Source: Bacteroidota bacterium
GTDB lineage: Bacteria > Bacteroidota > Bacteroidia > Bacteroidales > JADFUO01
Direction of reading: 5' to 3'
Length of the DNA stretch: 5,770 bases
Assembly (NCBI GenBank): GCA_015222115.1
Contig: JADFUO010000370.1
Coordinates: forward strand, 1 to 5,770
In this document: piece by piece, positions 1-5,148 of the stretch
Numbering within the stretch: position 1 is the first letter of the stretch
How the letters are laid out: the number at the start of each line of letters is the position of its first letter
The notes under the pieces: generated by a model
Seen by the model: the letters and a program-made list of their open reading frames with translations, nothing else
Told to the model about the DNA's origin: nothing
Database searches by the model: none
Program-made: the position numbers and the translations under genes

Positions 1-37
1 CACTTAATCCTTTTTTAAAAAAATCTCTTCGTTTCAT
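1..37 (-). CDS. 5' end of a Tat-exported protein gene (partial)
   Basis: Reading the minus strand from the ATG at 37-35 gives 12 open codons before the window edge: MKRRDFFKKGLS. The RRDFFKK core fits the twin-arginine signal consensus (RRxFLK type). It is followed by the start of what would be the hydrophobic segment, so the product is probably folded in the cytoplasm and exported by the Tat pathway. In Bacteroidota such leaders often precede oxidoreductases of the Gfo/Idh/MocA type, sulfatases and similar enzymes, but nothing here identifies the mature protein. The gene lies 77 bp downstream of the MscS gene on the same strand. No Shine-Dalgarno sequence is visible, which is usual for this phylum. 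The call rests on only 12 codons. Confidence 0.6.
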   Translation of the reverse strand, partial: MKRRDFFKKGLS

Positions 38-60
38 AATGTCTTTTATTTATCAATTCA

Positions 61-102
61 TTATAAAAGTGATCCTGCTAATAAAAATGCGATTTTTTTC
101 AT
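61..102 (-). other. 13-codon micro-ORF between the MscS and Tat-signal genes
   Basis: On the minus strand an ATG at 102-100 opens 13 codons, MKKIAFLLAGSLL, ending in TAA at 63-61. The peptide is two lysines followed by a hydrophobic run, like the start of a signal peptide, but it stops at once. It ends 23 bp before the ATG of the Tat-signal gene. It could be a leader peptide, the remnant of an older signal-peptide gene, or chance in A/T-rich DNA. No ribosome-binding site supports translation. Confidence 0.15.
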
Positions 103-115
103 GTCTTAAAAAATC
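91..115 (-). other. Weak A/T hairpin just after the MscS stop codon
   Basis: An 8-bp perfect inverted repeat (GATTTTTT / AAAAAATC, arms 91-98 and 108-115) with a 9-base loop starts within the stop codon of the MscS gene on the minus strand. Each arm has only one G or C, so the stem would be unstable. It could slow or end transcription before the Tat-signal gene, but in such A/T-rich DNA it may be accidental. Confidence 0.2.
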
Positions 116-939
116 TATTTTTCATTATAAAGGTGAACGTCGGTTTGCGGGAATGGAATAGATATTCCTTTTTTATCAAATGTTTTCTTAATGTTTTCGG
201 GCATACTAAATAATACACCACCATAATCAGCGGAGTTCACCCAAACCCGTACAACAAAATTAACAGAACTGTCAGCCAGTTCGGAAACTGCAATGAAGGG
301 TTCCGGTTCTTTCAGAATTCTTTCGTCGCTATTGATAATTCCTTCAATAACTGTTCTGGCTTTATCAATATCATCATCGTATCCTATACCAAAAGTAAAA
401 TCCACACGACGTGTAGGTTCGTTTGAATAATTGGTCATAGCGTTTGTAGATAATCCTCCATTTGGAATAATAACGGTTTTATTGTCGGGTGTTTTAAGAA
501 CAGTATTAAATATCTGAATTTCTTTAACTGTTCCTGTAAATCCTTGTGCTTCAATAAAATCGCCTACTTTAAATGGACGGAACAAAACAAGCATTACTCC
601 TCCTGCAAAATTTTGAAAAGTGCCTGATAATGCCATACCAACAGATAAAACTGCAGCAGCCAAAATAGCAATAAAAGATGTCATTTCAACTCCTAACATG
701 CTGATTACACTTATAATCAACAAAATCTTTAATAACATTGAAAGCAATGAGCGTAAAAATTGTCGGATTGTTGCGTCCACTTTCCTTTTTTCCATCATGC
801 GGACAATAGCTTTTATGATTATTCTAATAATCCATAGTCCTATAATTAGCGTAATAATGGCGAGTAATAGTTTCAATCCGTATTCTATAGCTAAATCAGA
901 AATAATACTTAAAATTTTTTCTATGTCAAATTTTTCCAT
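115..939 (-). CDS. mscS: MscS-family small-conductance mechanosensitive channel
   Basis: This is a complete 274-residue protein, close in length to E. coli MscS (286 aa). It should form a homoheptameric inner-membrane channel that opens under membrane tension to release solutes on hypo-osmotic shock. Three hydrophobic helices are visible at about residues 20-43, 62-84 and 87-120. The third carries the small-residue packing pattern of the pore helix (AILAAAVLSVGMALSG) and then NFAGG at the expected bend. The family signature follows: LFRPFKVGDFI at 119-129, then GTVKEI, TPDNKTVIIPNG at 150-161 and an alpha/beta C-terminal domain. The C-terminal FPQTDVHL resembles the end of E. coli MscS. The start ATG at 939-937 directly precedes a short amphipathic N-terminus and has an A-rich leader without Shine-Dalgarno. 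The gene ends in TAG. It has no extra sensory or cyclic-nucleotide domain, so it is a minimal channel. Confidence 0.95.
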   Translation of the reverse strand: MEKFDIEKILSIISDLAIEYGLKLLLAIITLIIGLWIIRIIIKAIVRMMEKRKVDATIRQFLRSLLSMLLKILLIISVISMLGVEMTSFIAILAAAVLSVGMALSGTFQNFAGGVMLVLFRPFKVGDFIEAQGFTGTVKEIQIFNTVLKTPDNKTVIIPNGGLSTNAMTNYSNEPTRRVDFTFGIGYDDDIDKARTVIEGIINSDERILKEPEPFIAVSELADSSVNFVVRVWVNSADYGGVLFSMPENIKKTFDKKGISIPFPQTDVHLYNEK

Positions 940-1059
940 AACTTATTTCTTTATTTTATTTATACTATTATTACTTTTCCCCTTCAGGTTAATTTTTGAA
1001 ATAATCAGTTTAGATGATAGGGTGTAAAATTATATATTTTTTTGATTTAATTTATATGG

Positions 1060-1074
1060 CAAAATAATATTTTG
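1060..1074. repeat. 15-bp palindrome CAAAATA-A-TATTTTG
   Basis: Two perfect 7-bp arms surround one central base. It lies about 120 bp upstream of the MscS start. It could be a binding site for a dimeric regulator, but A/T-rich palindromes of this size arise fairly easily by chance in a region like this. Confidence 0.3.
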
Positions 1075-1178
1075 ATGTGCTGATAAAACATATTTGCTTT
1101 CTAAACTGGTAATGAACGAGAATGCAAAATTATTAAACCATAAATTGCCTTAAACCAGTTAGTAATTTAATTCTATAT

Positions 1179-1193
1179 TCGTAAAGTTTACGA
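1179..1193. repeat. 15-bp palindrome TCGTAAA-G-TTTACGA
   Basis: Two perfect 7-bp arms surround one central G. Each arm includes a CG step, which makes it less likely to be chance than the other A/T palindromes here. It is about 240 bp upstream of the MscS start and shares the arm length and one-base centre of the palindrome at 1060-1074, though not its sequence. An operator role is possible but unsupported. Confidence 0.35.
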
Positions 1194-1230
1194 CACGAAG
1201 TTAGTATGTATGTATTGCGTTTCAGTATAA

Positions 1231-1286
1231 TTTGAACAACGAATATAGAACATCGAATATTGAATGTAGAAGTACCAATACCAAAA
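1231..1286. repeat. Degenerate 7-bp tandem array, eight units (NNNGAAT type)
   Basis: Starting at 1231 the sequence divides into eight consecutive heptamers: TTTGAAC, AACGAAT, ATAGAAC, ATCGAAT, ATTGAAT, GTAGAAG, TACCAAT, ACCAAAA. All eight have AA at unit positions 5-6, and six have GAA at 4-6. The period is not a multiple of three, so it does not reflect codon structure. The array stops 5 bp before the inverted-repeat element at 1292. Confidence 0.6.
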
Positions 1287-1291
1287 AACTA

Positions 1292-1402
1292 TCCTGTTTT
1301 CCGCAATGTGACATCCTAAACACAAATATTTATAAAGGCTTTTTTTTAATTGTTCTTTTAGCTTGAAATATTCAACTCTATTTATGTGTTCGGAAAACAG
1401 GA
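1292..1402. repeat. 111-bp element bounded by a 12-bp perfect inverted repeat
   Basis: The ends TCCTGTTTTCCG (1292-1303) and CGGAAAACAGGA (1391-1402) are exact reverse complements. Directly inside the right arm, bases 1379-1390 can also pair with 1319-1328 (AACAC with GTGTT, AAATA with TATTT, with a 2-base bulge). The right side would therefore be almost continuously paired while 1304-1318 forms a one-sided bulge. The interior has a T8 tract at 1340-1347. The element is flanked on both sides by heptamer arrays. It may be a structured RNA, a MITE-like or REP-like repeat, or a transcription end. No protein is encoded. Confidence 0.5.
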
Positions 1403-1406
1403 AAAT

Positions 1407-1434
1407 AACGAATCTCGAATAATGAAATATCAGA
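1407..1434. repeat. Short degenerate 7-bp array, four units
   Basis: The heptamers AACGAAT, CTCGAAT, AATGAAA and TATCAGA follow the inverted-repeat element after a 4-bp gap. The first matches a unit of the array at 1231-1286 exactly, and the second differs from its ATCGAAT unit at one position. All four keep A at unit position 5. Only the first two are strong matches, so the extent is uncertain. Confidence 0.4.
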
Positions 1435-1499
1435 AAATTGGTTATGTTACTACATATCAATCTGTTTTTCCCATGTAATGTTTTATTACCAGCCCGTTA

Positions 1500-3911
1500 T
1501 CAAATTTCTAATGAATATTGAAGCATAACTGTTCTCATTTGTTCTGCTTTCAGGGGTCTTAAAGAATAGGTGCGGTTAAGGAAATTATTTATAATCAGGG
1601 CAATTTTATGATGTTCCAAAAACTTATAGCTAATTCTTCCATCCATAATTAAATTTCCATTATTATGGTGATTAAAATAATTCATATAATAAACCGGTTG
1701 AAGTGAGCCACCGCTTTTTTTGGTAACATCTTCAAACTCTTCAATTGCTTTATCAAGATTTTCCATTTTACTAAAATATTTCAAGCTAAACCCGAAAGCA
1801 AATTCTTTAAATATTAATTCAATGTCAGCCTTAATTGTATGCAGAAACCTGTATTTTAAAATTCTTCTGCTCGGATCTATGCTTGTTGAATTATATGAAA
1901 ATTCCGTTTTACCACCGGGGTTATAATCATGGGCAAAAATCATGTCGGGTTCAAGTGCTTCCGGCAAAATATAATTATACCCGATAATTCCATTCAAATA
2001 GGTATAATCATTAAGTCTGGCTTGCCCTGTAACTGAAATATCCAATCCTAAAATTCTTGATTTTCCCGTGTTCACAAATTTAAATCCTGCAACGGCAAAA
2101 GTATAGGTAGAATCCCAAAAACCAAACAAGTATTCAATAGTATTTGAATATTCCTGCCAGAATGCGGCAATATCAAAATATCCGAAATAGTTTCCGAATT
2201 TAAATCCTTGTTTAAAACCAACTTCTGCATTCCAGCTATATTCGGGTTTAAGATACGGATTATCAAACACTCCAAACGAACCAAAAGAAGTACGAATATA
2301 TCGCTCGGTAATAGTTGGAAATCTATAGCCCTGACCAAACGAAGCCCTCATATATGTTTCCTGCATCAATTTTATGCTGGTTCCTACCCTGAAAATCGGC
2401 TTGAATTCTTTTATAGTGTCGTTCATGCTATAATATTCTGTTCTGGTTCCAAGCGAAATATTTATTGCATTCCAAAACTTTTTTTCAATCTGGAGATAAA
2501 GTGAAAAATTCTGCATTTTATTATTGGGTGAACCCGACCCCATATACATTTCATCATGGCAACTTACATACTGATTTGACATTCCGAAAATGAATTCAAG
2601 ATCATTAAGGTTGACAAAATTTTTCCTGAACTGATAATCTCCATAAATGGATAATGTTTGATTTAATTGATCATTTGACATTTTATTATCATTATACATT
2701 ACACGGGCTTTCAAACTATGTTTTACTCCAATATTAGAATAAAAATTAATATACGGGTCAGCATAAAACATAAATCTGTTACGAAGTACTACGCCACCGG
2801 GGTATGCACGGAAAAAATTCGTAGTATCATCAAGCCATGCAATAACCAAATTTGATTTATCAATCATAAAATTTCCATTAAGCCCGAAATTCAATCCCTC
2901 AATTTTTTTTGACCTTCGTCTTATGTTAAAATTAAACCTTGCCCTTCGGCTTGCCATTTGCTTGTCGGAAAAATTTGTTATGGTATCATTTACATGAGGG
3001 CCCGGTCGTGGGGAACCGATAAACCCATGGTCAAAATTAACATTTCCGCCAAGTACAAGGTCTAGATTACCAATTTGTCGTGAATGAAGAAAGTTAGCTC
3101 CTGTAATATACGGATAATCATCCCACCATTTTTGAGATTTATCTCTTGGAGCAGAATAAAATCCGGTATATACATTTACCTTTGTAAGGGGATCTAACTT
3201 TGGAAAAGCTGTTCGTATATATATAGCCCCACTTAAAGCAGATGCCCCGGAAAGCACTGATGAAGCTCCTTTTATAATTTCAATTTGTTCAATATTTTCA
3301 ACAGGAATAAATTCCCAGTATGGTCTGCCGGCATCACCCGAAAGTATTGGCATATCATCAACTAAAATTGCAACCTTGCTTCCCACTCCCATCGTAAAAC
3401 CACTTCCTCCCCGTAATTGCGGTTCTTCATCAAGAATATTAAGTCCGGGTACTAAATCCAGAATGGTATTAATACTTCTTGTATTTTTATTTTCAATTAA
3501 TTGAGGTTGAATAACATCTATGGAAAAGGTAAGGTCCTCAATATTTTTTTCAAATTTACCTGCTGTTATTTCAATTTCATCAAATACTATAGTATAGGGA
3601 CGAAGTTCTATGATGCGTTCTACTGTTTTTCCACCAACAATTATTACTGAAACGGTATCCGTTTTCATGTTGGTAAATGATATCACAAAAAAATAATTTC
3701 CCGGTTTCAGTAAAATAGAAAACTCACCTTCGGTATTAGTAACAGTGCCGATTGAAGGGTCTTTTTTTAAAATAACATGGGCACCAATCAATACTTCGCC
3801 GGTTTCTTTAGCTTTTACAATTCCTTTAAAATTACCTGTTTCCTGCGAAAAAGATATTCGTAGAAACGATAAAAATATTAACAAAAGAATAAACCGGTTT
3901 ATTAATTTCAT
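1500..3911 (-). CDS. TonB-dependent outer-membrane receptor
   Basis: This is a complete 803-residue active transporter that would import a scarce ligand across the outer membrane using TonB-ExbB-ExbD energy. Residues 1-22 are a signal peptide ending FSQ. About 27-105 is a carboxypeptidase-regulatory-like beta domain (GIVKAKETGEVLIGAHV, then TNTEGEFSI), typical of Bacteroidota receptors. DEIEITAG at 111-118 resembles a TonB box. The plug spans about 121-235 and shows LRGGSGF and the conserved IEQIEIIKGASSVLSGASALSG segment. The remainder is a 22-strand-type barrel rich in aromatic strands, with the GYRFPTITERY and NPYLKPE motifs at about 528-557. There is no SusD homologue beside it, so a siderophore, metal complex, cobalamin or small-peptide ligand is as likely as a glycan; the substrate cannot be assigned. 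The start ATG directly precedes the signal peptide. The gene has tandem stops, TGA then TAA. Confidence 0.93.
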   Translation of the reverse strand: MKLINRFILLLIFLSFLRISFSQETGNFKGIVKAKETGEVLIGAHVILKKDPSIGTVTNTEGEFSILLKPGNYFFVISFTNMKTDTVSVIIVGGKTVERIIELRPYTIVFDEIEITAGKFEKNIEDLTFSIDVIQPQLIENKNTRSINTILDLVPGLNILDEEPQLRGGSGFTMGVGSKVAILVDDMPILSGDAGRPYWEFIPVENIEQIEIIKGASSVLSGASALSGAIYIRTAFPKLDPLTKVNVYTGFYSAPRDKSQKWWDDYPYITGANFLHSRQIGNLDLVLGGNVNFDHGFIGSPRPGPHVNDTITNFSDKQMASRRARFNFNIRRRSKKIEGLNFGLNGNFMIDKSNLVIAWLDDTTNFFRAYPGGVVLRNRFMFYADPYINFYSNIGVKHSLKARVMYNDNKMSNDQLNQTLSIYGDYQFRKNFVNLNDLEFIFGMSNQYVSCHDEMYMGSGSPNNKMQNFSLYLQIEKKFWNAINISLGTRTEYYSMNDTIKEFKPIFRVGTSIKLMQETYMRASFGQGYRFPTITERYIRTSFGSFGVFDNPYLKPEYSWNAEVGFKQGFKFGNYFGYFDIAAFWQEYSNTIEYLFGFWDSTYTFAVAGFKFVNTGKSRILGLDISVTGQARLNDYTYLNGIIGYNYILPEALEPDMIFAHDYNPGGKTEFSYNSTSIDPSRRILKYRFLHTIKADIELIFKEFAFGFSLKYFSKMENLDKAIEEFEDVTKKSGGSLQPVYYMNYFNHHNNGNLIMDGRISYKFLEHHKIALIINNFLNRTYSLRPLKAEQMRTVMLQYSLEI

Positions 3912-3976
3912 ATCTAAAATGAAAAAGGATAAAAACTTTCTCTTATTTGTGAAAAAATTATTGTATCAGGCTATGT

Positions 3977-4020
3977 GTTTGGAGTTTGATGTTTGGAGTT
4001 GAAACAGTTGCGGGTTGAAA
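3977..4020. repeat. 7-bp-period array upstream of the receptor gene (GTTTGGA / GTTGCGG type)
   Basis: On the plus strand, GTTTGGA, GTTTGAT, GTTTGGA and GTTGAAA lie end to end (3977-4004). After a CA they are followed by GTTGCGG and GTTGAAA (4007-4020). All six begin GTT. Read on the minus strand the units become TTTCAAC, CCGCAAC, TCCAAAC, ATCAAAC, with A at positions 5-6 and C at 7, the same skeleton as the other arrays in the window. The array begins about 65 bp upstream of the receptor start, so it lies in the promoter or leader region of that gene. Confidence 0.55.
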
Positions 4021-4061
4021 ATGTTTTTAATCTAAATTCCTGTTTTTTATGTCTTAATTTT

Positions 4062-4117
4062 AACCAGCAACCAGTATCAAGCATCAAGCATCCAGTATCA
4101 AGCATCAAGTATCCAGT
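4062..4117. repeat. 7-bp tandem array, eight units (ATC[C/A]AG[T/C])
   Basis: Eight contiguous heptamers fit A[T/A]C[C/A]AG[T/C] without exception: AACCAGC, AACCAGT, ATCAAGC (three copies), ATCCAGT (two copies) and ATCAAGT. Variation is confined to positions 2, 4 and 7 and alternates between two main unit types, ATCCAGT and ATCAAGC. The array ends 9 bp beyond the stop codon of the secreted-protein gene and lies about 150-205 bp upstream of the receptor start. It is the clearest array in the window. Confidence 0.85.
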
Positions 4118-4126
4118 ATGCCTAAT

Positions 4127-5068
4127 CTATTGAATAAACAATTTCTGTGTGTATACCCATGATGTACCCTGAATTTCACAGATATAAATTCCTTTAGGAA
4201 TATTAACGTGGATTATATTTTTCTGATTTGGTAAAATATGATCTGTTAAAACAAGCCTGCCAGAAAGGTCATATATTTTTAAGTCCGGGTTTTCATTAAA
4301 ATTCTGAACCATCCAATCCACAACAACAGTATTATACCATGAATATATGTTGATATCACCCTTTTGTTTTTCCTGAATTCCTCCTGAATTATATATCAGT
4401 TCAATATCATCATATAAAGCAATACTGCCTTCAACCGATATTGTACTGTCACCTGAATTAAGTACTAATAAAATATATTCAGGTGTTTCTGAATTATAAT
4501 ATGAAAATGGTACGGAAAATCTCGTCCATGTATCAACTACCACGGGTTCTGAAATAAAGTTGGCTAGTGCAATCCAGTTTGAAAATGTTCCATTTTCGGG
4601 TATTTTGGCAAAGCCTGTATGAATTAATGCTTTTACACGTGCAACATCATTTCCTTGCGGATAATATTTAAACCAACCAACTAAACTATCAGGTCTTAAT
4701 GTAAGCGGTGTATTCCATCTGGGATCACTCGTATCGGTAAACACATAACCGTTTTCAGGATTTAGTTCCGAATGTACTCTGCCGTTAGTAAGAGTACCTG
4801 CTGCAATAATCGACATAGCCCCAACATTAAACAATTTTATAGAATAACTACCGCTGTGTGCAGTATCACATTTGCCCCAAACAACAGGAGCGAAAGGATT
4901 TAATGTTTCATTATCGGAGGTTTTGATAGAGCTCCAGTTAACCGGCTCATCAATTACGGTTCCGGCATCCTCCCAGTCTTCAAAACCGGGGTTTTCCAAT
5001 TGTTGTCCATAGGACGTAAAAACAATTGCAATGCTTAAAAATAATCCAAAAAGTAATTTCTTTTTCAT
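4127..5068 (-). CDS. Type IX-secreted protein with C-terminal sorting domain
   Basis: This is a 313-residue protein of unknown function. Residues 1-21 form a Sec signal peptide (MKKK, hydrophobic run, TSYGQ). About 23-228 looks like a beta-sandwich, carbohydrate-binding-like domain. It begins NPGFEDW and continues with VNWSS, HSGSYSIKL, a DSLVGWFKYYP strand, WTRFSVPFSYY and ALYDDIELIY, a pattern seen in secreted Bacteroidota proteins of the PCMD and glycan-binding-like groups. Residues about 236-313 are a type A Por sorting domain, with LKIYDLSGRLV, then IPKGIYICEI and the terminal TQKLFI. By analogy it is carried by the type IX system to the surface, where the C-terminal domain is removed and the protein anchored or released. 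No catalytic motif is evident, so binding is more likely than catalysis. A good Bacteroidota-type promoter precedes it, and the receptor gene lies 215 bp downstream on the same strand. Confidence 0.85.
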   Translation of the reverse strand: MKKKLLFGLFLSIAIVFTSYGQQLENPGFEDWEDAGTVIDEPVNWSSIKTSDNETLNPFAPVVWGKCDTAHSGSYSIKLFNVGAMSIIAAGTLTNGRVHSELNPENGYVFTDTSDPRWNTPLTLRPDSLVGWFKYYPQGNDVARVKALIHTGFAKIPENGTFSNWIALANFISEPVVVDTWTRFSVPFSYYNSETPEYILLVLNSGDSTISVEGSIALYDDIELIYNSGGIQEKQKGDINIYSWYNTVVVDWMVQNFNENPDLKIYDLSGRLVLTDHILPNQKNIIHVNIPKGIYICEIQGTSWVYTQKLFIQ

Positions 5069-5077
5069 ATTTTAAAT

Positions 5078-5094
5078 TTTAATTAATAATTAAA
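5078..5094. repeat. 17-bp A/T palindrome in the divergent intergenic region
   Basis: TTTAATTA and TAATTAAA flank a single central A. The palindrome lies inside a 36-bp stretch without any G or C (5067-5102). It falls between the predicted -7 element and the start codon of the secreted-protein gene, and upstream of hemW, so it is well placed for an operator. With only A and T it could easily be chance. Confidence 0.25.
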
Positions 5095-5113
5095 TAATTT
5101 TACAAATTCTAAG

Positions 5114-5143
5114 CAAATATATAAAATTTTTATTCCAATACAA
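5114..5143 (-). promoter_or_regulatory. Bacteroidota-type promoter for the secreted-protein gene
   Basis: On the minus strand TTG (5143-5141) is followed after 19 bp by TATATTTG (5121-5114). This matches the Bacteroidota pattern TTG, 17-23 bp, TAnnTTTG. Transcription would begin about 5107, giving a leader of roughly 40 nt before the ATG at 5068. No comparable element was found on the plus strand for hemW. Confidence 0.6.
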
Positions 5144-5148
5144 TTAAA

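Larger units (their letters stand above)
940..1499. other. 560-bp intergenic region without a convincing gene
   Basis: This is the long gap between the receptor gene and the MscS gene. It holds two 15-bp palindromes (1060-1074 and 1179-1193) and a repeat composite at 1231-1434, described separately. A 90-codon minus-strand reading frame at 1188-1460 runs straight through the repeats, has very low-complexity aromatic composition and no known domain, and is not accepted as a gene. A possible MscS promoter -7 element (TAATTTTG, minus strand, 1132-1125) fits TAnnTTTG but has no TTG at the right upstream distance and would imply a leader of about 180 nt, so it is only a weak candidate. The final receptor codon is followed by tandem stops (TGA then TAA at 1502-1497). 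No strong terminator was seen. Confidence 0.7.

Noticed and set aside
620..1027. 135-codon plus-strand reading frame
   Set aside because: Mostly antisense to the well-supported MscS gene. Its hydrophobic composition mirrors the membrane helices read backward.
1101..1160. Inverted repeat AACTGGT (1104-1110) / ACCAGTT (1154-1160)
   Set aside because: Only 7 bp with a 43-bp spacer and no further pairing; expected by chance in a region of this length.
1188..1460. 90-codon minus-strand reading frame in the intergenic region
   Set aside because: It runs through the heptamer arrays and the inverted-repeat element. Its aromatic-rich stretch (WYWYFYIQY) is just the translated repeat, it matches no known domain, and it has no promoter or leader.
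1475..1489. Terminator after the receptor gene (GTAAT-GTTTT-ATTAC)
   Set aside because: The stem is only 5 bp and no T-run follows on the minus strand.
1720..1926. Reading frames inside the receptor gene (this one, 2072-2338 and 2208-2504)
   Set aside because: All lie within the complete receptor coding sequence in other frames and show no domain or initiation signals.
1500..3911. SusC-type glycan receptor
   Set aside because: No SusD-like gene is adjacent and the protein is shorter than typical SusC (about 1000 residues); a general TonB-dependent receptor is the safer call.
3745..4002. 85-codon plus-strand reading frame across the receptor start
   Set aside because: Antisense to the receptor's N-terminus and runs into the heptamer array; no recognisable protein features.
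4062..4117. CRISPR array
   Set aside because: Units are 7 bp and contiguous with no spacers, and no cas genes are present.
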